From contig VBIQ01000013.1 of NCBI GenBank assembly GCA_005880985.1, positions 124,001-188,000 of the forward strand: a stretch of DNA of 64,000 bases. The letters run 5' to 3'. Origin of the DNA: Chloroflexota bacterium (GTDB lineage Bacteria; Chloroflexota; Dormibacteria; Aeolococcales; Aeolococcaceae). A program made the translations under genes and the position numbers. Under the pieces are notes generated by a model, which had not been told where the DNA came from, ran no database searches, and saw only the letters and a list, made by a program, of their open reading frames with translations. Below, one piece after another: positions 27,328-33,663 of the stretch (positions within the stretch are counted from its first letter, which is position 1; each line of letters begins with the position of its first letter).

Positions 27328-27345
27328 CGCGTGCCCAGCCAAGCG

Positions 27346-27528
27346 TCAGCTGAGCCCGTTGGAGATGTTGGAGAAGACGTTGTTGACCTGGCCGCCGGTG
27401 ATCTGAAGGATCACGATGACCACGACGGCGATGAGAACCAGGATCAGGGCATATTCGACCATTCCCTGACCGGCCTCGTCGTCCTCGTCGCCCCTGCTCC
27501 GCCGGAATATCACGGGTAGGCGGTTCAT
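27346..27528 (-). CDS. flp: Flp/Fap-type pilin subunit
   Basis: 60-residue prepilin. A hydrophilic, acidic leader (1-20) ends at the probable prepilin-peptidase site G20/Q21, followed by GMVEYALILVLIAVVVIVIL, with E25 at position +5 of the mature protein and the tyrosine after it, as in Flp pilins. The short hydrophilic tail is VNNVFSNISNGLS. It would polymerise into a Tad-type pilus. TadE/TadG-like genes lie 9 kb away; the TadA/B/C motor and CpaA peptidase are not in the window. Confidence 0.88.
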   Translation of the reverse strand: MNRLPVIFRRSRGDEDDEAGQGMVEYALILVLIAVVVIVILQITGGQVNNVFSNISNGLS

Positions 27529-27816
27529 CTCTGCCAGGTGTCCCCCACTCGGCGTTTGGTTGGCTACATGCGTGGAAACGCGGGTGCAGATGGGGGCTTA
27601 CTGGCCGGCCGGTGACAAGAAGGTACGGCGGCGCTGCATAGCGTTAACAGCCCGCGACACGACACTCCCATCACCTCCTCGCCGGGCCGGCCGATGACGG
27701 TGTCAGGATCCGATTAAGGTTCCGGGGCCGATCTCGGCGGCGCCTTGCGCCCCGGGGAACCGGTGCGTACCGTGGGGCTGGCAGCACCGGGACAGCGCCA
27801 GCAGAGGAGGGTGATC
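27529..27816. other. Intergenic region between divergent flp and small-protein genes
   Basis: 288 bases without a credible gene. On the flp side CCCCCA and TGGGGG (both within 27541-27600) could close a stem of about 55 bases in the leader. On the other side an AGGAGG Shine-Dalgarno (27805-27810) precedes the ATG at 27817. I found no c-di-GMP riboswitch consensus. Confidence 0.4.
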
Positions 27817-28059
27817 ATGGCGACTCCGTTGGACCTCATCGACGCGCAGTCGGAGACCTTCTCCTACGGCGGGCCGGTCGACGCCGAGACAGCCATGGGT
27901 GGCGCCGACGAGTGGTGCGGGGCCTGGGCGGCGCTGGTGGCGAGGAGCATTCTCAGCAGCCGGCCGGCCGGCGGCGATCAGACGGACGACCGTACCGACG
28001 GGGCACTGGCGGGAGCCCGAGCCGAGGAGCGGGAGCTGGTCCTGGCCGGCACCCGCTGA
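27817..28059 (+). CDS. Small acidic protein with GGPVDA motif
   Basis: 80 residues, no membrane segment. The start is fixed by a strong AGGAGG ribosome site 6 bases upstream, unusual in a window where many genes look leaderless. Residues 13-26 read ETFSYGGPVDAETA. A second small gene at 31938, also with an AGGAGG site, has ETLLTPGGPVDAVTA at a similar place, so the two look like members of one unnamed small-protein family. The rest is Ala/Asp/Glu-rich. Function unknown; it is convergent with the polyprenyl synthase gene. Confidence 0.65.
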   Translation: MATPLDLIDAQSETFSYGGPVDAETAMGGADEWCGAWAALVARSILSSRPAGGDQTDDRTDGALAGARAEERELVLAGTR

Positions 28060-28071
28060 GCCGCCGCCGGT

Positions 28072-29046
28072 TCAGCGTCGCCTCTCGACCACGTAGTCGC
28101 ACAGGCCGGCCAGCGTCTCCCGTTCGCGAGAGGGGGCGAAAGCGGCCAGTTCGGCGCGCGCCTTGTCGGCGAAATCGTGGGCGTCCCGCTCGGCCCTGGT
28201 CACCGCCGAGGAGTCGCGCACCAGCCGGACGACCTCCTCGTACTGGCTGTCGGTGAGGGCGTCATCGGACAGGATCTGCCGGAGTTCCGGGGCCACCTTG
28301 CCGTCCTTGAGCGCGTACATCAATGGCAGCGTGATCGTCCCCTGCCGCAGATCGGCACCGACCGGTTTGCCCAGCTGATCAGCGGTGGCGACGTAGTCGA
28401 GCACATCGTCGGCGATCTGGAAGGCGGTTCCCAGGCAGCGGCCGTAGCGCTGCATCGCCTGCTGGCGCGGCTCGTCGAGGCCGCCGAGGATCGCACCGCT
28501 GTAGGTCGAGGCGGCCAGCAGCGCCGCCGTCTTGCGTTCGATCTTGCGGTAGTAGCTCTCCAGCGGCTGGTCGTAGTCGCGCTGGCTGGTCAGCTGGAGC
28601 AGCTCTCCCATGCAGATGGTCATCACCGCGGCGCTGACCACCGAGTTGATCTTGGGAACCCCGGTCGAGGAGCAGAGGTTGGCGCCCTTGGCGAAGTAGT
28701 AGTCGCCGACGATGATCGCGGGGTCGGAGCCGAGCATGGCGTGGATGGTGGCCAGACCTCGACGTGTCTCGGCGTCGTCGATGAGATCGTCGTGGATCAG
28801 GGTCGCGGTGTGGATGAACTCGATGCCCATCGCGAGGTTGTAGAGCCGGTCGATGTCCGGCTTGCCGAGCAGGCCGCTCAGCATCACCAGGGCGGGGCGC
28901 AGGCGCTTGCCGCCGGCGTGCACGATGTGCTCCATCGCCTCCGACATCGGACCGATGTCATCGTGGACGGTCTCGCGCAACCGCCGCTCGAACTCCTGCA
29001 GCTCGGAAGCGATCGCATCGAGCATGGAGCCGGTGCTCAGACTCAT
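28072..29046 (-). CDS. Polyprenyl (trans-isoprenyl) diphosphate synthase
   Basis: Elongates allylic diphosphates with IPP, probably to the side chain of menaquinone or another long-chain prenol (324 residues). Both aspartate-rich motifs are present: FARM LIHDDLIDDAETRRG (about 83-97) and SARM FQIADDVLDYV (about 213-223), with GGKRLRPALVML near residue 50. The residues before FARM are small or hydrophobic, which fits a long-chain product, but chain length is not certain. The gene overlaps murI by 4 bases. Confidence 0.92.
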   Translation of the reverse strand: MSLSTGSMLDAIASELQEFERRLRETVHDDIGPMSEAMEHIVHAGGKRLRPALVMLSGLLGKPDIDRLYNLAMGIEFIHTATLIHDDLIDDAETRRGLATIHAMLGSDPAIIVGDYYFAKGANLCSSTGVPKINSVVSAAVMTICMGELLQLTSQRDYDQPLESYYRKIERKTAALLAASTYSGAILGGLDEPRQQAMQRYGRCLGTAFQIADDVLDYVATADQLGKPVGADLRQGTITLPLMYALKDGKVAPELRQILSDDALTDSQYEEVVRLVRDSSAVTRAERDAHDFADKARAELAAFAPSRERETLAGLCDYVVERRR

Positions 29047-29891
29047 GACACCGCTCGCATCGGCTCGGCGCCCTGTGCCGGCGGCTCCTCCCAGAGCCGA
29101 AGCACCTCCGGCTCGGGCAAGCGCTCACCGAAGAGCAGCGCGGCCGCCTCGGTGAAGCGCGAGGCCGCGCCGGTCACCAGTAGCCGCGGTGGTTCCGCGG
29201 CCTCGAGTCCCGATCCGAGGCGATTGACGCCGAGGATCCGCCGCACCCGAGCCGCCGTGGTCTCGGCGCTGTCGACGATGCGCAGGCGCCGGCCGGCGAC
29301 ACGGCGCAACGCCGGACGCAGCAGTGGATAGTGGGTGCACCCGAGCACCAGGGTGTCGGCACCCCAGTCGAAGACCTCGTCCAGCACCGCGCCCAGCGCC
29401 GCATCCGCGTGCGGGCTGTCAGCCTCGCCCGCCTCGACGATCTCGACCAGGTCGGGAGCCGCCTTGGCGAGCACACCGACGCCGGGGTTGGCTTCCTTGA
29501 TCGCCTGCAGGTACTCACCGCTCGCCAACGTCCCCTCGGTGCTGATCACGGCGATGCGACCGTTGCGCGTCGCCTGCGCCGCCGCCTGGGCGCCGGGAGC
29601 GATGACACCGACGATGGGGACGTCGAAGCGCTCGCGCGCCGCGTGCAGCGCCGCCGCGGTGGCGGTGTTGCAGGCGATCACCACCAGCTTGACGTCACCG
29701 CCGATCAGGTGCTCGACGATGCGCAGGGCGAGGTCGCGCACCTCGTGCTGGTAGCGCGGTCCGTAGGGGAAGTGCGCCAGGTCGGCGAGGTAGACGAGCC
29801 GTTCACCGGGCACCTGGCGACGGAGTTCGCGCAGGACGGTGAGCCCACCGACACCCGAATCGAAGACGCCGATGGGGCGGACGTCACTCAT
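29043..29891 (-). CDS. murI: Glutamate racemase
   Basis: Cofactor-independent enzyme supplying D-glutamate for peptidoglycan (282 residues). The two catalytic cysteines are in VVIACNTATAAAL (about residue 75) and LVLGCTHYPLL (about 186), with the aspartate in the N-terminal VFDSGVGGLTVL. Its presence supports a peptidoglycan-containing organism. A TATCCT-like box is about 9 bases before the ATG. It is coupled to the downstream prenyl synthase, which fits a shared cell-wall or lipid-carrier theme. Confidence 0.95.
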   Translation of the reverse strand: MSDVRPIGVFDSGVGGLTVLRELRRQVPGERLVYLADLAHFPYGPRYQHEVRDLALRIVEHLIGGDVKLVVIACNTATAAALHAARERFDVPIVGVIAPGAQAAAQATRNGRIAVISTEGTLASGEYLQAIKEANPGVGVLAKAAPDLVEIVEAGEADSPHADAALGAVLDEVFDWGADTLVLGCTHYPLLRPALRRVAGRRLRIVDSAETTAARVRRILGVNRLGSGLEAAEPPRLLVTGAASRFTEAAALLFGERLPEPEVLRLWEEPPAQGAEPMRAVS

Positions 29892-29945
29892 CTGCGGGCG
29901 AGGATAGCAGGGGACGCCGCGCCGATCCCCGCCGGCGATGCTGCG

Positions 29946-30494
29946 TCAGTCGAGAGCGAGGGCCATCAGCAGCAGCTCGCGCTCGGCCTCGGCGGGATCT
30001 GCCGCAGCGCGACTGCGGCCCTCCTCCTCGAAGCCGAGCTTGCGGTACAGGGCGACGGCACGGCGGTTGTCGGGGAGCACCCGCAGGGCCAGCCTGACCA
30101 GGCCGGCGGCGCGTGACCAGGCGATGGCGGCCTCGACCAGGGCCCGCCCCAGGCCTTCATCCCGATACCCCTCGCCGACGGCCACCGCCAGGTCGGCGAT
30201 GGCCCGGCTGGAGCGGTCCCAACGCCGTGACACGGTGACCTCACCGACCACCTCACCGTCGACCTCGGCGACGAGCATCAGGTCGCCGCGCGCGATGGCA
30301 CTGGCGACGGTCAGGGTCTGCTCGAGGGCGCTGCGCGCTCCGGGGACGCCGGTCATCCAGCGACCCTCGGCAGCGACCGCGTCGTGCAGCCGCAGCAGGG
30401 CGCCGGTGTCGGCCTCGCGCGCCGCGCGCAGGCGGTAGGGACGGCCGCTGCGCGTCCGTCCGGTGGTGACCGGGGGCGTCACCGCGCGACTCAT
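29946..30494 (-). CDS. GNAT family N-acetyltransferase
   Basis: 182-residue acetyltransferase. The acetyl-CoA motif A is visible as AVGEGYRDEGLGRALVEAA (about 110-128, with the RxxGxGxA-type loop RDEGLGRA), followed by the C-terminal motif B-like VLPDNRRAVALYRKLGFEEEG. Substrate unknown. The ATG overlaps the stop of the alpha/beta hydrolase by 4 bases, so it is the third gene of the glutaredoxin-like/hydrolase/GNAT operon. Confidence 0.88.
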   Translation of the reverse strand: MSRAVTPPVTTGRTRSGRPYRLRAAREADTGALLRLHDAVAAEGRWMTGVPGARSALEQTLTVASAIARGDLMLVAEVDGEVVGEVTVSRRWDRSSRAIADLAVAVGEGYRDEGLGRALVEAAIAWSRAAGLVRLALRVLPDNRRAVALYRKLGFEEEGRSRAAADPAEAERELLLMALALD

Positions 30495-31528
30495 ACGGCG
30501 GCGGCCGGTGCCGTCACCGGGGTGGTGCGGAGCAGGCGGTCGTGCAGGCGGCGGCTGATGCCCCGCGCCGACATCACGCTGATGTGCCCCTGGCGGTACT
30601 CGAGCAGCTCGGCACCCCAGGCGGCGGCGAGCTGGCGGACCGGCCCGGCGCCGACGATGCCGTCGTACTCGGCACACACCACGGTGGTGCGCGCCGGATC
30701 GGTGACCGGGTGCAGGAGCCGCGGGGTGACCGGTGCCAGGGCCGAGTCGAGCACGCCTCGCGCTGCGGCGGCGTCGGCGCCCCACGGCCCTCCGGAACCC
30801 CCCACCAGCCCGAGCTGCCGGCGGATCCGGCCGGGGCAGCGCTCCAGCATGGTGTCGGCGAGGTCGCAAGGCGGCGTCACCGCCACCACCGCGTCGAGGG
30901 GGACCACCGCGGCCAGCAGACAGGCGACCAGCCCGCCGAGGCTGAAGCCCAGCACGGCGACTCGCGAGGTGACCTCGCGGCGGGCCCAGGCGACCACCGA
31001 GGCGGCGTCCTCCACCGCCTGCCGGAAGACCACGCGGTCGTGGTCGAGGTCGGTGCTGAAGAAGCCGTCGCCGGAGCGCTGGCCGGGAACCCGCCGGCTC
31101 AGGTGGAAGGGCAGGTCGATGCGGGCGGCGTGGGCTCCGCGACGCAGCAGCCGCCAGGCGTGCCAGTCCTCGTAGGTGGGCAGCGGAGCCGCGTAGCCAT
31201 GGAGCAGCAGGACCAACGGTGCCTCGAACGCCGACGAACGGATCCGGGCCCGACCGGCGAAGCGCCGGCTGCCCGGGTGTCCGCCCGGGCCACCGCTGTC
31301 GCCGGAGAGGTCGAGCACCCGCACGCCGTTCTCCGAGGTGCCACGCCGGCGCACCTCGAGCGGCACCGGGGTCGCGGCCCGGCTCTCCGCCCAGAACGCG
31401 GTGGGCTCCGCCGGTGGCGGCGCCGTCCCGCGGGAGGGGCTGGGGCGCACCAGCCCGATGCGCCAGAGGATGGCGGCGTCGATGGCGGCAAGCGTCCGGC
31501 CGCGAAGGCGGGGCGGAGTGGGGATCAC
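30491..31528 (-). CDS. Alpha/beta hydrolase
   Basis: 345 residues. The catalytic triad is legible: nucleophile in LGFSLGGLVACLLA (about residue 197), acid in AEYDGIVG (about 300) and histidine in RQGHISVM (about 323). The oxyanion strand is LLLHGYAAPLPTYEDW (about 113-128). A Pro-rich N-terminus without a signal peptide suggests a cytoplasmic esterase or lipase-like enzyme; the substrate is not identifiable. The GTG start overlaps the glutaredoxin-like stop (GTGA) and its own stop overlaps the GNAT start. Confidence 0.82.
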   Translation of the reverse strand: MIPTPPRLRGRTLAAIDAAILWRIGLVRPSPSRGTAPPPAEPTAFWAESRAATPVPLEVRRRGTSENGVRVLDLSGDSGGPGGHPGSRRFAGRARIRSSAFEAPLVLLLHGYAAPLPTYEDWHAWRLLRRGAHAARIDLPFHLSRRVPGQRSGDGFFSTDLDHDRVVFRQAVEDAASVVAWARREVTSRVAVLGFSLGGLVACLLAAVVPLDAVVAVTPPCDLADTMLERCPGRIRRQLGLVGGSGGPWGADAAAARGVLDSALAPVTPRLLHPVTDPARTTVVCAEYDGIVGAGPVRQLAAAWGAELLEYRQGHISVMSARGISRRLHDRLLRTTPVTAPAAAV

Positions 31529-31782
31529 GCCGAGGCCACCAGCGCGGACCGCGCCTCGGCCGGCCTGATGACGCCCTCGCAGAGATCGAGACCACTGCGG
31601 CGGACGACGGGGATGCGCAGCCCGTAGCGCTTGCGCAGGGCGGGATCGGCGTCGATGTCGACCTCGTGGATGGAGATGGCGACGCCGAGGTCGCGGGCGG
31701 CCTCCTCGAACGCGGAGCGGGCCTTGACGCAGAGCGAGCAGGCGGGCCGCGTCAGCAGTTCGAGGTCGACGGTGGCGGGCAT
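31525..31782 (-). CDS. Glutaredoxin-like (DUF836-type) thiol-disulfide protein
   Basis: 85 residues with a thioredoxin-like fold: strand VDLELLTRPACSLC carries the redox pair C15/C18 (CSLC), then a helix, ISIHEVDIDADPALRKRYG, and the cis-proline strand RIPVVRRSG. It opens a three-gene operon with GTGA coupling to the hydrolase. It is divergent from the small protein at 31938. Confidence 0.85.
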   Translation of the reverse strand: MPATVDLELLTRPACSLCVKARSAFEEAARDLGVAISIHEVDIDADPALRKRYGLRIPVVRRSGLDLCEGVIRPAEARSALVASA

Positions 31783-31937
31783 GCAGTCGAGAGTACTGCG
31801 CCCAGCCGGACACGACGCGGTGCGTCGCGGCTTCGTGCCCGGTGCACGCGCTGCAAGCGGCGGCTCCCGGCCCCGCGGTTGCCAGCAGCGGCACCGGGTT
31901 GGGATCATCTGCGCTCACCCAGAGAGGAGGTCCCCGG

Positions 31938-32129
31938 ATGGTGTTGACGCTGGTCGCCGAGCTGCTCGCGGGCGAGACCCTGCTGACGCCCGGGGGACCC
32001 GTCGACGCTGTGACCGCCGCCGGGCTCGAGCCGCGGTTCCTGTGGCAGGAGTGGACCGACGAGGTGGTGAACGGCGCCCCGCCGCCCACCACCCCGCCCG
32101 ATCTCGAGCTGGTCGCCTCGCGCCCGTAG
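31938..32129 (+). CDS. Small protein with GGPVDA motif (second member)
   Basis: 63 residues, starting at an ATG preceded by AGAGGAGG, a strong ribosome site. The segment ETLLTPGGPVDAVTA (about 13-27) matches the small protein at 27817 in E, T, GGPVDA, T and A. The C-terminus is Pro-rich and unlike the other copy. Function unknown. It lies 62 bases before mscL on the same strand and may be co-transcribed with it. Confidence 0.6.
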   Translation: MVLTLVAELLAGETLLTPGGPVDAVTAAGLEPRFLWQEWTDEVVNGAPPPTTPPDLELVASRP

Positions 32130-32191
32130 GCGCCGGCGGCGTCTGCAGCTGCTTCGCATTTCGCATCAACCCGACGTTGGGGGACCAGGCC

Positions 32192-32611
32192 ATGGACGTG
32201 GTCAAGCTCGCCCGAGACTTCAAGGCATTCCTGTTTCGCGGCAACGTCGTCGACCTGGCGATCGCAGTGGTCATCGGCGTCGCCTTCGGCGCGGTGGTCA
32301 ACGCGGTGGTGCGCGACCTCCTCACCCCGCTGATCGCCGCCATCTTCGGCAAGGAGGACTTCTCCAGCCTCAACTTCACCATCCACGCGAGGACCTTCCG
32401 CTACGGCGACCTGCTCAACAACGTGATCACCTTCGTCTCCATCGCCGCGGCGGTCTTCTTCTTCGTGGTGCAGCCGATGAACGCGCTGGTGGCCCGCTCG
32501 CGCCGGGAGCCGCCTCCCGACCCCACCGTCAAGAAGTGTCCGGAGTGCCTCATCGCCATCCCCGCCGAGGCCCGCCGCTGCGCCTTCTGCACCAGCCCGC
32601 AACCGGCATGA
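32192..32611 (+). CDS. mscL: Large-conductance mechanosensitive channel MscL with zinc-ribbon-like tail
   Basis: Stretch-activated channel releasing solutes under hypo-osmotic shock. It has 139 residues: an amphipathic N-terminus (KLARDFKAFLFRGNVVDLA), TM1 (about 16-42) with the hydrophobic gate AIAVVIGVAFGAVVNAVV, a periplasmic loop, and TM2 (about 73-95). The C-terminal cytoplasmic part carries two CxxC-type pairs, KKCPECL and RRCAFCT, in place of a simple helical bundle, suggesting metal binding. The stop overlaps the LLM oxidoreductase start by 4 bases. Confidence 0.93.
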   Translation: MDVVKLARDFKAFLFRGNVVDLAIAVVIGVAFGAVVNAVVRDLLTPLIAAIFGKEDFSSLNFTIHARTFRYGDLLNNVITFVSIAAAVFFFVVQPMNALVARSRREPPPDPTVKKCPECLIAIPAEARRCAFCTSPQPA

Positions 32612-33609
32612 AGATCGACGGCTCGCTGATGGCGCCGCTCGCCGAGGTGCCGGCGCGAGCGAGAGCGCTGGAGGCCGCGGGATACGACGGCGGCATCACC
32701 GCCGAGACCGGTCACGACCCCTTTCTCCCCCTGCTGCTCGCCGCCGAGCACACCGAGCGGCTGGAGCTGATCACCGCCATCACCGTCGCCTTCGCCCGCA
32801 ACCCGATGACCGTCGCCGTCACCGCCAACGATCTGCAGCTGGCATCCCGGGGCCGGCTGCTGCTCGGCCTCGGCTCCCAGGTGAAGGCGCACATCGAGAA
32901 GCGCTTCAGCATGCCGTGGTCACATCCGGCGCCGCGAATGCGCGAGTTCATCCTCGCCGTGCGCGCCATCTGGCAGAGCTGGAACACCGGCGAGAAGCTC
33001 GACTTTCGCGGCGACTTCTACCAGCACACGCTGATGACCCCCTTCTTCAGTCCCGGCCCCAATCCGCACGGCGCGCCCCGGGTGCTGCTCGCGGCCGTCG
33101 GCGAGCTGATGGCCGAGGTCTGCGGCGAGGTCGCCGACGGCATCCTGGTGCACGCCTTCACCACCGAGCGCTACCTGCGCGAGCGCACCCTCCCAGCGAT
33201 CGAACGCGGCCTCGCCCGGGCCGGGCGCAGCCGCGAGCGTTTCGAGGTGGTCTTCCCCGCCTTCATGGTCAGCGGCGAGACCGAGGAGCAGATGGCGGCG
33301 TCGGCGGCGCTGGTGCGACAGCAGATCGCCTTCTACGGTTCGACCCCGCAGTACCGCGCCGTTCTCGAGCTGCACGGCTGGGGTGAGCTGCAGGGAGAGC
33401 TCAACGTCCTGTCCAAGCAGGGACGCTGGAGCGAGATGTCGGAGCTGATCGACGACGGGATGGTCGATGCCTTCGCGGTGCGCGGCCGTCCCGCCGACAT
33501 CGCGGAGCGTTTCCTGCAGCGCTACGGCGACGTCGTCGACCGGGTCAGCCTCTACACCGGCGAGGCCACCCCGGCGATGATGGGCGCCCTCCGCGGGGAG
33601 CGGGTCTAG
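32608..33609 (+). CDS. LLM-class F420-dependent oxidoreductase
   Basis: Luciferase-like TIM-barrel oxidoreductase (333 residues) that most likely uses coenzyme F420. Typical parts are the opening MKIDGSLMAPLAEVPARA, TAITVAFARNPMTVA, GRLLLGLGSQVKAHIEKRF, MREFILAVRAIWQSW, and the VADGILVHAF strand. It resembles the TIGR03617-type subgroup of actinobacterial LLM enzymes. The ATG overlaps the mscL stop (ATGA). Substrate unknown. Confidence 0.87.
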   Translation: MKIDGSLMAPLAEVPARARALEAAGYDGGITAETGHDPFLPLLLAAEHTERLELITAITVAFARNPMTVAVTANDLQLASRGRLLLGLGSQVKAHIEKRFSMPWSHPAPRMREFILAVRAIWQSWNTGEKLDFRGDFYQHTLMTPFFSPGPNPHGAPRVLLAAVGELMAEVCGEVADGILVHAFTTERYLRERTLPAIERGLARAGRSRERFEVVFPAFMVSGETEEQMAASAALVRQQIAFYGSTPQYRAVLELHGWGELQGELNVLSKQGRWSEMSELIDDGMVDAFAVRGRPADIAERFLQRYGDVVDRVSLYTGEATPAMMGALRGERV

Positions 33610-33663
33610 ACCGACCGCTCAGGGCGCGTTCACGTCGAGGCGTCCCGTCGTACCCTGCGCGGA

